A stretch of 64,000 nt of DNA from contig OX393563.1 in the NCBI GenBank assembly GCA_947652115.1, forward strand, positions 2,412,970-2,476,969, given 5' to 3'. This document shows positions 11,286-23,800 of this stretch, piece after piece. Source of the DNA: Blastomussa wellsi (taxonomy: Eukaryota; Cnidaria; Anthozoa; Scleractinia; Plerogyridae). The notes under the pieces were generated by a model that did not search any database, was not told the DNA's origin, and was given only the letters and a program-made list of their open reading frames with translations. The stretch's first letter is position 1, and every line of letters begins with the position of its first letter. Position numbers and translations under genes: made by a program.

Positions 11286-14200
11286 CTCGAATAATCCCCT
11301 GACTTTGGAAACAAAGAAATCCTGAACTGCTTTCACTTCAGCCTCACTTGTGGGCCAAAAGTATCTCATCCATTCGCAAAAATCCGTCCAAGGCATTATA
11401 CTGTTCAACATCGGGCCGCCTAGAGCTGACACCAAAGCTAAAGAAAAAAAATAACTAGAATAAGTTCGAAAATGAGGAAGCACGCGTGAAATAATTGCTT
11501 TACTAATACACCCAAAGGATTTCAATATTTGGCTCATATACCATCGCCTGTATACACATCAGGGTCGAATATTGCAATTAGATACATACCACGTCTAGTT
11601 TTTAATAAAGACCGACATATATGAAATTGAAGTAACACGTACCTCCGTTTGGACCAATCGCTGATGCGCCTAATAAGCCATAGCACAGCATTCTGGCGGG
11701 CAAGCTTGGATTCACCAAGCAGGAGCGTAAATCATTGCCTTTATAATCGAAGGTCTCGTCGAGCTGCAAATCTTCACTTCTCCATGTGGGCTGCTTCAAT
11801 TGCAGAGACAGTCTACCAGGCCCGTCGGCAATTTGAGACAAGCATTTCCAGATGGCATCTAACTGGTTCTTGAATGCTCGGTCCTTTTCTACCATTTCCT
11901 GAAGTCTCTGGTTGAGACCATCCCGGCATCGGTCTAGAGCGTTTTCCCAAGAAACACCATTTTTCATGTCCTTCTCCATCTGCATCTTGAATGTTGCCAG
12001 TTGCTGGTCTCGCTGAAGACGTTTCATTATGCCGAGAAGAGCGTTTGAAATTTGAGAAAGGTGCAAGTTTATACTGTTTTCGGCATCCGAGACTTTGTTC
12101 ATCTGTCTAGATAGTCTCTGTATTCTCAGCTCCTTTCGGTTTTCCATGATTCTGCTCAGATTTTCTGACAAGGCCTTTGCTTCTGCTATGAACTTTTCCA
12201 GATCGTACTTCAGCGTGTCAAATTTAAGGGCTCCTTTAGAACCTTCGACCAAATCGCGTTGGAATTATTTGAAACCCTGACAACCTTCGGTTTCGTTCTC
12301 TTCAGGAGTAGTGGAAGAGGCTTCATTCTTTAACAATAAATAAGGTAAGTGATCAATCTTCACTTTCATCTATATCCGCAGTTCAAATATGAATTATTTG
12401 ATATATACTATACATCAAACCAGGTTGATACAGCAACTCCAAGTCGCTCGTTTGGCTCGATGGTTGTTGAAAACCACTGATTAAATTTTTTTCTACTGAA
12501 AACTTGTACGTCATACATACTTTTACGTCATACATACTTTTAATTATTGAACCTCCCCAAAGGGGCTTTTCAGGAACAATAATAATTATAAAGTAACAAT
12601 TTAGATAGTTATTTAAATTACTTATAATATTAAAAAGTAAAAAAATAACTACACATCACTATATCAATTACATAACTGCTCATTGCTATAACGATTGATT
12701 CGTTACTACAAAGTTTTAAACTCGATTCCAAGCAATTCCAGATGCTGACAGTTCGGTAACAAAAAGTTCTCTGTCCACAAGCAGTTTTTAAAAGAGCGAC
12801 ATTTAACAATTGAGAACTCCTGGTTGCGTATCTATTTACATCGCAACGTTTGGTAAAAAAAGTGCTTAGGTATTCAGGGGCGCGACCATACATACATTTA
12901 AAAGCCAAGATAGCATTTCGATAGTAAAGCTGACTGGTTACTGGAAGCCACGTTTTAGTTTCAGGCGTAACATGATCATATTTCCGAATTCCACTCACTT
13001 CGCCACTTCCAATCACCAGAAAAATTTAATTATGTACGGCGACTTTCTTAATTGTTGCATTTGCAAAGTTGACCCTACCTTGTCGTCAGCGTGAATCTAA
13101 CTTAGATTTAATAATTACCAGATTTTTGTTTATGGTAGCCTGCGAAAAAAAACGGATGGTCTATAAACAGGGAAGCCGGGAAGGGGAAGTAACGGAAAGG
13201 GATGAAGGAGGCAAATTGGAAAATACACTATGGTCCTGACAGTAATATAAATATTGCGTTAATGTGGCCAAAGATGGCATTTTGGCTTAATCGAATTGTC
13301 CAGCGTCTTGTACCTTGTACCTTTTGTAGTCGCCTCCTGTATAATTGAACCTCACATTGGTTGGAAGGGAATCGCCCTGCTTCCCTTTGCGTCTGCGAGT
13401 CAATAAAGTACACTTTTCCTCTCTCCAAAACAGCGTTCATGAATTCTTCTCCACAACGCTCCTTGACGTCTTCTACCGTGGTATCGCCATACTCTTCGAA
13501 AAAATTGCTTCCTTGGAACATGTCCCACTTGGTGAACACTCCCAGTGTGTATATCTACAGTTAACCGCCTTCACAAAATCCACAACCTGTATTGATGATA
13601 CATTACCTTTAATAGTCACATAATCTTTGGCAAATACAGTATCAACTTTTTGGTTTCCCATCAACATGAAATAGATGAATTAAATTGGCTGCTGTGAAAA
13701 TTAAAAAAAACTCTGCCTAATGTTTCCTAATGTTTTAAGAGGACCCAAAATTGAAGTCAAAAAGTGTCTTACATTCCTGCTGACATCGTGAAAACAGTTC
13801 CATCTGGATAAAATATGACTAAACAAACATGTTCATGGTATTCAGATTGTGGCAAAGGACCAACAGAATCAGAAACAGAGAGGGGACTGGAGTTTACTCT
13901 CCCGTTATACCACAGTATGTATGCATGAGAGACAGGAAGTGCAGCACGTCCTTGATATAATTAACATTGTGGTTGAATCGATTTTGTTATTTAAGGTTCA
14001 ATTCTGGCATGAGCTGATTATTCTATAAAAACCTAAAAAAACTATTTTTCATCAGCTTCCAAAGGCTGCCGGGCGTTATTCTGCAATTCCATTTTCAAAA
14101 TGAAACGATACTAAGATGATTCAGAAGCGTATACTTTTGTTCAGACTTTGCAGACCGACTTGTAGTGTTTTCTGGGATTTCCTTTATTCATATTTGCACC

Positions 14201-15122
14201 ACCATGAGCTCAGGGAATGTAATGATCCATGAACATGTCTGAAGTGAAGTTCAATTACATGCATTTTATATGAAAGCAAACAAAGAACGTAGCGCCGTAT
14301 ATTATAAACTAGAACAGCAATAACCTAACGAGTGGAAACGGTGTGTCTACTAGCTCTTCGAAGCTAGTAGACATACCGTCAATGTAATCAGTTTACAGTA
14401 TACACGAATGTGTAATTAACATAATCATTTATTGTCACTTCCAATACATACTGGAAATTTTTACTTACGGTTCTGAGAGTAGGGCTATGAATATCCATAA
14501 CGGCGACAATCACATCCACAAATTTGAAGAGGTCAGTAACGGCGTCATCTGTAGCCTTCCGTTCACCTATTCCTGGAGTATCATACAAGACAACGCATTC
14601 CACAAGAGCCTTGCATCGTGCCGAAGGCCATTTTACATCAATAATGCTAGAAGGAGTAATGCTGAGTCTTTCTCTCCGTGCTCTGGCTTTAAGAACGTGT
14701 AGAAGTTGTTGGAACTCGGTTATCTGTAGATCTGTTCCAGCTTCTCTCAACTGCTGTCCACTGACTGCAAGGAGATCCAGTCACTGCCACGTTACAAAAT
14801 GTCGTTTCCGCTCGAGTGACTGGCATGATGTCTTCTCCGAGTTACGCGTTTATTAAGGTCGATTTTCCAGCACCAACTGAGCCAACAAAAGCTGTTTATA
14901 ATTTGCTGTTTGCTCGCTCTGTTAGCTGAAGGGCAGCCACTTTTATTGTTCAACTCGCTCGGAGACTGCCTCGAAGTCTTGCCATTCTCTTGCGGTAGCA
15001 CATTCCTCGTCGAGAAAGCGGCGAAGATCATTTCTAGTTTCTATAAGAGTATTAATTGACCCCTCCAGCTGCTCTCTTGTGAGTTTGATTTGTTGAATTC
15101 GTGGTGTAAAGTTAGCGAACAT
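11286..15122 (-). pseudogene. Decayed large GTPase (dynamin/mitofusin-like)
   Basis: Read on the - strand. An N-terminal helical block starts with ATG at 15122 (MFANFTPRIQQ). Then come the P-loop GSVGAGKST (about 14855-14893), the G3 motif DTPG (near 14575) and the G4 motif TKWD (near 13525). A long coiled-coil region (12326-11640) and a small exon (about 11440-11286, ends before GTAAGT) follow. This order fits a dynamin-type or mitofusin-like membrane GTPase. Lesions: frame changes between the N-terminal block and the P-loop, one consistent with an extra T in the run just before the P-loop; TAA at 14844-14842 right after STLINA; a frame change near 14770; an extra CA-like dinucleotide just before TKWD; and an in-frame TAA at 12267-12265 inside otherwise smooth coding sequence. 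Such a series argues for a pseudogene rather than splicing, though unrecognised introns could explain one or two. The exact family is uncertain; an interferon-inducible-type GTPase is an alternative. Confidence 0.65.
12630..13016 (-). mobile_element. LINE (non-LTR) reverse transcriptase C-terminal fragment
   Basis: A 128-codon frame contains the typical segment after the reverse transcriptase core of CR1/L2-type LINEs: LPVTSQLYYRNAILAFK, then GRAPEYLS, KRC and TRSSQLLNVALLKTACGQR and SIWNCLES. The usual LHWLPV is shortened to TWLPV, and no endonuclease or catalytic core is nearby, so this is a 5'-truncated remnant. It lies in the same orientation between two blocks of the GTPase pseudogene. 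Confidence 0.8.
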
Positions 15123-15288
15123 TTTTGGTTACTCAATTGGCTTGCAATAAAACGCAAGTAACTTCAAACTAAAATTGACGCCATTTTCAATGAAAGTTCG
15201 TAATTGGCCTTGCTACCTCAGATAAATTTTTTGGCGTGTAACCTAAACACTACGTTTTTTTCTGAAACTCTCACCATGTCAGAAATGC

Positions 15289-15315
15289 AAAAAAAAAAAA
15301 AAAAAAAAAAAAAAA
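15289..15315 (+). repeat. Poly(A) tract, 27 bases
   Basis: An uninterrupted A run just past the 5' end of the GTPase pseudogene. It could be a retroposon tail, but no element body was recognised in front of it. Confidence 0.9.
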
Positions 15316-16315
15316 TGGGGATCACCGACTTCGTTTTGGAGATAACATGCCCAGCAGAACACCCTAAATCTAAAAACTCGCGCTTTGTTAGCGGATACGG
15401 CTACAGTGTCTGTAAGCACAAAAATGTTGCAAATAAATCTTTGAAATAAACGTATCTCTGTCAAATGTTGTTTAAATGGACCCATAAAGTGAATTTGTTC
15501 AATTGGTGTGGTTCCTTAAAGAAAAAATTCGCATTTAGCGACCACATTTCCACTCGCCTAACAGCAACAAGATGGCAGGATTCGATGTCCTGTGGGCAGA
15601 AAACTTCAAACTTTTTAAACTTTCCACATTGATTTTTTGTTCATTTTTTGACAATCTGCCGACAATTGTAAATAAAATCAGTTCATGGAAAAAAAGTAGG
15701 GATCACCGACCATTTAAGAGAGTAAACTACCAGCAAAGCTACGAAATGGCTTCCGGCCCTTTGTTTTTTCTCAGCGTGCGCGCTCGATGGATGAAGCGGC
15801 GTGACGAATTCCGTGCGCAGTAACGATACGCAGAAACAATTAGCGCGAACGTCCTTAAACTATTCTTTACGAATAAAAGATGCGACACAAAGAAATGCCA
15901 ATGAAAATAAACTTATTTTCATTTCGCCCTTAAAGAGCGCATACTTTTCTTGAAGAATGAGAACTTTACAGTTTGGCTGTATTTATAAACATTTCTTGTT
16001 AAATCGTTAATTATTCCATTTTTTCTATGGAGCGCTCCTGTTCAACAGACCTGTAGGTGGGTTATTTTGCCCTTCCTGATACCTGCTGGATATTTAAAAA
16101 GCCCCTGGTCAATTTTATTTTTCCCTGGTGGACATTTCACGAGAACTTGTGTGTATTGGGCTCTGGGAACGAGATTGTTGTTCAAAAGGATTGCCGGCTT
16201 GGTAACCGCTTCCAGAAACATTGACCGTTTGCCTCTTTGGATTGGTTCCAGTGGGCCAAAATCGTGCGGACTTACAAGTGATCGTGTTAAGAAAAAGGCG
16301 GATAAATCGTCGGGT
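15316..16315. other. Intergenic stretch, no gene recognised
   Basis: Several short ORFs of 80-90 codons overlap on both strands but show no motif, no codon-like periodicity and no splice support. Nothing further is seen. Confidence 0.4.
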
Positions 16316-16476
16316 CATAGTACCTAGCCTGCGTAGCTGGCGGGATTCGCGCGAACTGCTTTTGTTTTTGGGAGGCCGTCGTCGGAGCGGCAAAGCCGTG
16401 GAGAGATTGGTGAGGAGTCGAGTGAGTGAGTACCTCGCACCCTCAAATCTCGCCGGCTACGCAGGCTACATAGTAC
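16316..16476. mobile_element. hAT-type MITE with 8-bp target duplication
   Basis: Terminal inverted repeats TAGCCTGCGTAGCTGGCG (from 16325) and its near complement CGCCGGCTACGCAGGCTA (to 16468) bound about 145 bp. Both sides carry the direct repeat CATAGTAC (16316-16323 and 16469-16476). An 8-bp duplication with short inverted ends and no coding capacity is the pattern of a non-autonomous hAT element. Confidence 0.85.
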
Positions 16477-16479
16477 CCG

Positions 16480-17652
16480 TTCGAAAAATTTATCATATTA
16501 CATCGAATTTAGTTTTATTTTCTCAATCGATCTCCGTTATTGAAAAGAATTGAACGTAGTCCTTGTTTAAAATAGGTTAAAACAGAAATGGTTTAAAAGG
16601 TATAACAGCCCATAATCATACTTCAAAATGCTAGAAATCACGTTTCCGAGGACTTGAATTTCAAAATTTCCCGAGGGAGCATGCCCCCGGAAACCCCTAG
16701 GCGTGAAGTTCCTTGGATGAGGACTATTTTAAAAGCAGCGCAGGTGTAAGAGCTGCAGTGTAGCCCAGATGGTAGTGCCGAATAGCCTGAGAGCGGTGGA
16801 TCAAGAACTGGGAGGCTTAATACGCAGAGAATTGCGTGGCAATATGAAAGTTGTTTCAGTGCTTGGATATGGTGACAAGATACCGCATCATATTTACAAC
16901 GATTCTACCCCAAAGGCACAGGTGTTGAGGCAATGAGATTACTACGCGGATTTAGAATAACTTGTACCCAATTTACATTATACGTCGTATCCAACTCACT
17001 GACATAAAAAATTTAACCGTCATTTGTGACTAACCCTGTCAGTTTACGTACAGGGAATTATTCTGATTGGTTTCGTCTTTGAGTCACAGGAACCATGCAC
17101 GAGTTTCGCTCGAAGCTTACAGAAGTCGCTATTGTGTCTGTGACTAGCTACTGCCCTGATGTTTGATTGCGAATCGAACGTCTTCTTACGTCTGATCTAT
17201 CGTGCGAACTATAAAGAATGTGTAAGTAAATCGAAAGAAAAGTTACACTATTTGATAATTTATTAGTTTGATTACACCATTAAATCCTAAGTAATAACAA
17301 AAATAACATTTTATATTGCGACTAGAACTGCATTTTTACTTTATATATAATACCAATTTAATCTCCAGTACATATATCGCCAAACAGTCAACGAATAAAG
17401 AGAAAAAACCTAAACTAGTCCTCTACCAGGAGAAGCCTAGATTTACGCGAAATTTACAACTACAGAAATAAGATTAAGGTCCACAATCGCCCATTTGTTT
17501 GCGTCATTGTTGCGGGAATGGGGAATTCGCGCTGTCCCTTCAATGATGAAGGTAAACATTAATAACCTGAGAAAAGGACGCAGAATTATGATACTCTCCA
17601 TGATTCGCCGTTCTTCATAATGGCATAAAATAAATACTGCTACCGAAGAGTC
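16480..17652. other. Intergenic region downstream of the RNA sensor gene
   Basis: AT-rich, no coding-like frame and no inverted repeat noticed. It probably includes the 3' flank of the - strand receptor gene. Confidence 0.4.
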
Positions 17653-17658
17653 TTTATT
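17653..17658 (-). terminator. Candidate poly(A) signal of the RIG-I-like receptor
   Basis: AATAAA on the - strand, about 220 bases after the stop codon of the receptor gene. Other signals further down are possible. Confidence 0.4.
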
Positions 17659-17875
17659 GGCCTCGTTGCCAACTAAAGTGTGTCAAAGTTTTGTAATCTG
17701 CAAAACTAACTCTCAAAATAATCAGCCCTTTTTTATAGGGTTGTCTAATGTGCAAACTTCAACTAACATAGCTTCACGACGTACCTCAAATTCAGCAACT
17801 AATTTTCAATCTTTTTGCAATCATTAATTAAATTAGCAATATAAAAAATCAAAGACTGTTTATCAAGGCATTTGA

Positions 17876-20800
17876 TCAAGGATCGAAGGTTAAATCAAAG
17901 TCGAAATCATCCTGTGCTCCATCTCTGGCTTGTTGTAACAGCTCGTCAATAGAAGCCTCTTCTATGAGAAAGGGAAGGTCCTTCCACTTCTTGTACATCC
18001 TTCGTCGAGGACTCCCCTCTGGAAATTCCAGAACAAAGCTGCATATCTTGATGCACATCCACTCCACCCCAGAAATGAGAGCTGTCACCCCCCAGTCCTC
18101 GTGACACTGTTTGCAATAAATCTTCTTGTTCATAACGATGTCATCAATTGTCTTAGGGTAGGGATGGTTCTCTATGTCAACCTAAGCAAAATAAGGAATT
18201 TTGCAAGTCTGTAGAAAGCTTTTAAGAACGATACACATCTATGCTGTAGCCTTTTTCATCTAGGAAATTACAGTGTCTTTTTGTAGCCGGTACAATTGAT
18301 ATTGAGGCAAATGTATCGGAACTAATTTTGACAATCAAAACAGTTTTTTATCCGCATATTTTTAACTGACGAAGGCCACTGAAGTCATCGAAATGCTTTA
18401 CGTTTAATCTTTCAAATGAGTGTCAACCCTATTCTATCGTTAAATATAGTTGTGACAACTAGAGTCAAACCCCCATAATTATAAAGAACATTTTTGTGTT
18501 GACACACTTCAGCTTGTTGTTTGGAGCTGCGGGTACTGGCGCAAGGTTTCGACGGACATACCAAGGGTTCTATTTGGTTAAAAATCGTTGTTTTCGCGTA
18601 GTAATGATAAATTTGTCGATGTTTTTTTTAGGTGAGTAGTTCATGGTGGTTCAGCGTTATTAACTCATGGTTTCATTTGCACCATCTAATAAACCACCTG
18701 GATGCAATAATGGTTTTAATTCAATATTGAAAGTCTATGTTTATACTTGAATACTGCTTGTCAGAATTGAAAGGTACAAGTTGAAAGCCACCAGACTGTG
18801 GAGATACGTAGCGAAGATACTGTAACGTATGAATTGTTTACCTTAGATTCCTTGAAGTCACTGTTAATGACCACATGGTAGCATTCTTTGATTGTTCGGA
18901 TGTCATGCGCTTGACAAGCCTCTACGTTGCACTTCCGGCAATGGAAGGTGAAGTCACCATGCTCATGAACTGATTTAAGGGAGGCATAAACGTGCTTCTT
19001 CAGATATCGATCCTGAAGGTTCTTTTCTTGTATAGCCTTTACCTAGATACACATGTGAAAGTAAATTGATATACATTAAATATCTGGTAGTAGTTACAAA
19101 CAAAGTAAAAGTAAGAAAATAAACGAAACATGCCCACTTTCCACGAATGCCGTATTCACAAAATATTAAAGAAACCGCTGTGACAGCTCAACAGTTCCAC
19201 AGCATCAAACCGCAAAAGCTGAAACTGTTTTGTCATAGGAAGTTGGTGTGGGGCAGTGGAACAGCCAGTTTGCCCTCACAGTCCTTTACTGGATAATTTC
19301 ATTACGGACACTTAGACTTAGATTAAGTCAGTCGTAGTTAGTGCTGTAGGTCAAACAATAACTCCACGGGAAGGAGAGGACCAACATTCCGTGTGGGTTT
19401 ATTGTGCTGTTAAGAATTTCTGGTTTATACTTTCAACTAAACTGTATAGGCATAATTGCTGAACTTACTTGTTGCCTAAATTTTCCCGGATCCATGCCCT
19501 GGACATGACTAAGAGCTTCAATCATGAGGGTTTCACGGAATTGGCTGGTATATTCCCTCTTTAACGCACCCGAGTCTTGACCCACAAGCACGCTGTACTT
19601 TCCCTCGTCTGCCCTGATAAATCAAGGAAGCAGTAAAAAAGTTGAGGCCTCGTGTAAAAAAATCCCTTGGGTAAAAATAATTCACAACCAAAGTTGGACT
19701 AGCTAAACTCAGTGTGGAGTGAGCCATATGAGATTAAACTCTTTTCTCTATAAGAATATATTTTGACGTAAAGTATATGAAACAATTCATATATGACAAC
19801 AACACCCGAAGTTGAAATTTGCGAAATTTTAAAAATATTTTAAGAATAAGCCCGAGGCCTTCAAGACACATTTTCCAGCTACAGACATTCGCATTTAACG
19901 AATTTATACTCATTTGTTTAATTCTAAGAGCATTTATTTCGATAGACAGTTAGAGAATTTCGAAAGAGAAACTCAGCGAACTTCATGTACGTTTGTAGTG
20001 AGTCTTACGGCCGCCTGTGTACGGCAAAATATACTGCGAAGAATAATTTCACTGTTATTTATGAAGACACCTACTCTTCTTGAATGGTAGAAAATGGAGT
20101 TCGGTTTTGACAAAATGTAGCATAGAAACACGGCGTTTTAAATGCTAAATTTTTCCTTTCATTTACAAAGGTTGAGAAGCAACAACATCGATTTTTTTTG
20201 TGAGCAAAACTCGTCTCGCCGCAAGATTTTCGCATCAATTGCCGTGAGCGGCAAAAAAATCCGGCCCGTGGGCCGTATCGTAAAAAGCTGGACCGGTCAC
20301 GTGTGCGTGATTAGCCAATCAAATTAGAGGATTTAGGATTCCGGCCCGCTCAGATGCTTGGAAAAAAATAAAATGCTGTATGTTCGATGCTAATACCATT
20401 TTTGCAAGAAGTTAATTTTGTCATATCTAGCTTTATTGCTTCCTGGCTTTATTCTCCAAAAATACTTCAACGCCATCAAATTCATAACAGAACAGCTAGG
20501 TAATATGACGTTTTGTCGGCATAGCATATACCTTCAACTTTATGAGATTATTCAAAAGAACATTTTCAGACTAAAATTGGCAGAAATAAAGAATATTCTT
20601 CCTGGACCGGAAAAGTAATAGTCTCTTAAAAAAACAGTGTAAAGTGTCGTGCCTAAGTTCAAAGCAGAGTGATCTCGGCAAGGGCTTCAACCCGGACCAT
20701 TAGATCCACAGACCACCGCTCCTTAAAGATTACAGCCGGACTAGCCTAAAATTTTGCTTGATCTTAATAATTTGTGATTATGCCTCTCATTGAAAATGTC

Positions 20801-23800
20801 ATTGAAGCTGCAGAAAGATTTCATAGCCAGTCAACTTCGATAGCATTTCTGAAAAAATATAGACATACATGTTGTAAATTTTCTAAGAAGACTCTAGTAT
20901 ACCTGGATGATCACACTTCACGAAGTTTGTAATTTTTAATCAACATGTGAACAGAGAATATGTTAATATCGAGTAAGCTGAGCTATGAAATCACAGGATC
21001 CAAATTTAATTTTAAACGATGTTAATTCACATGAAGCATAAGTAGGTAAACAATATCGTTGCTTGCAATTTCGTAATAACTAACTTCGCTGTAAAACGAA
21101 AATCTGGAGGAATATTGCAATTGCTTTGTTCCATCAGGATCAAATCCTGGTTTAATTAGCTAATATAACTATGCAACTATCTGCACGGGGTTGGGGCTAT
21201 GCACGTCAACACATTGCTGAAACAGAGTACAATCAGTGAAATTCAAGTATACCTGACACGGCCACGTGACTGTACAGTGGAAATCTCGTTGCCCATCATA
21301 TCGTAACGGATGACATAATTGCAGTCTCTGATGTCTAAACCTTCTTCTGCAACACTCGTTGCGAGAAGTAGGTTCTTCTCTCCCGTGTGGAATCTCTTTA
21401 AGACTCGCTCCTGTTCGTGCTGTGTCATGCCAACTAAAACCAGGAAAGCAAACGTTGATAAGACTTCCATCAATCTTTCTCTTTGATAGTTTTGCTTATT
21501 TATCTAACTAGATATTACTGCTCGAAAAGTGAGTTAAAAGCTGCCAAGAATGTCTGATGTTAAACAACATTATATATTTTATTGAGCTTTTCCGCCTTGG
21601 CCAGATAATCATGCATCACTTCTCATCTATGCTAAGTTATCTAAACCAAACAAGATGGTTTTGTTAGCCAAGTGATGTCCCAGTTACTCACATCGCTTCT
21701 AGTGTCATACTCGGGAAAAACAATTTTCTTCTCTCACTGTTATATAGCTAAGTATACTTACTATTGCCATCTCCACTTCCAACAAGTTTCTCAGGTCTCA
21801 GAACATCGTTCAGTTCCTCGGTTTCCTTAATCCAGTCAAGCAACGCTTCTGTTGATTCTCGAGTTCTAGTGAATAGGATGCCTTTAGGACCTTTCCACTC
21901 CTTTTTTCCACTATTTCTTTCATCAGAAGCTTTGTCTTGTGTGTTGTCTGCTGGATGACTGGCAATCTCCTCATCCGTGCCTGTCTCATTCTTGCATTCT
22001 TCGTTAGGTTCAGCTTTACCTTTCTCCACTTCGTCTGCACAGCCAGCCGTTGTAATGGCGTCGCCATTGCATGTAGTATCGTCTTCTACAATAACCTGGC
22101 CGTTGGTGCTATCTGCTAACTGTCCGTTGTTCTCATTTCCATCTTCGTTTTGACTTCTTTCCTCTCCTTTTATACTCACAGCATCTTTTACATCTTCCAG
22201 ATTCCTGTCCTCTTTTCCATTCTCTTGTTGACCAACTCCGTCATCGTTTTCCTTGCTGGTTTTGACATCGCCGTTTTTTTCCTGCTGAGGTTCCAGATCC
22301 TTGTAGTTTTTTAAGAGCAATTCTTTCAGATGCATCAGTAAAGGATTCTCAGGCTCGCCATGCTCCTTTACGTATTTTTCCAACATCTTCATTGCACACT
22401 CAAAGAGATTTTTCAGCTTTTCGTCGATGGACAGGAACTTGTCTTCATTCAAAGAATCAAAATATTTCTGAAGACGATTCTTGGCGTTTTTCATTGTTGT
22501 GCTTTTGTTGACAGTCAATGCCACGTGATACTCACGGAGCTGTTCTGTATACGTCACAAGGAACCGCTCCCCTTCCGCAATGGATTCTTTGTACAGCCCT
22601 TCTATCCACTGGCGATACTGTTGACCAGCTTTGTCTGGAGGCCCAGCCTTGTAGGACTTTCCTTTAACCCTCTTAATTAAGGCTTCTATTTTATCCATAA
22701 CCTTAGAAAGGACAGAAAACGCATTGTGACTTATAAAAGAGCTAGCTTATTTGTCCTCTTTTAAAATAACGACCGTCCAAACGCGGATCAATGCTTGAAA
22801 GTTACATTAATCACGAGAGACCTTCTTTGTCCTTTGTTGCAATTTTGATTTTGCTTTTCTATTTACGGGGGGAGGGGGGGGGGGGAGGAAGGCAGCACAA
22901 GAATTAGGGCAATGGAATACGCCTGTCGGCCTCCGCCTGATATTTACAGAACAATACAGCTAATTCCACTTTGTGCGTCAAGATGTGAATATGTGGCTCC
23001 CTAAAAAGAGAACTGTTGGCATTTACCTGAGAAATGATCTTCTCAAATGGATCTTGGCTTGTCTTGGTAATGTGAAATATTTCCCTTTTAGGAACGTTTG
23101 CGTAAAGTTTGAGCTCTTTCTCATTTTTCTGAACGGTTGAAATAATTTCAGCATCTAAGTTAGCAGAAACGAGAAGTATGTGCTTTTCTGCTTTCTCTAC
23201 ACTCTGGGCTTTTCCTGTGCCAAGAGAAGCGGTGAAGCCAACAATCTAAATATAGAGAAAAAAGGACAAAGTCATTATGGCAAACAAAGCTGCCGACTGA
23301 AGTTTGCACGGGACTCTGGGGGACTGAGCAGCCACTAGGAATAATTTAAGTGAAAGGTGCGGCTACTTGTTAAATTCTGATTTAATTCTGAATTACATTA
23401 CTTGTAACACAGTGGTGTTTTACGACAAAAAAAATAGTAACCCATCGTGATACAAACGTTTAAACTCACATGCACTTGAGGAACTTAATTCCGAGCTTTC
23501 TCTGTACTTCGGCATCATCAGGGGACTGTTTTATTTTGAATTGCTTTTCATTAACGATTGTCCTTGTTATTGTATACTTTCATCGCCATATTTACACCCA
23601 ATGTCCTTATTATATATTCTAATTATTCGTGTCACCTACACCACCTTATATTACGTACAACTGAATATTTTCTTTACATTGAATTTCCCTGATGCTGCCG
23701 TAGTACGGCGAAAGTTTGGAATTCAAAGTTACAGCTCAAGGCCTCAGTCGACTGATTTATTTACCTATTTCACCGAGATGCTACTGAAGGACAACTGCAA

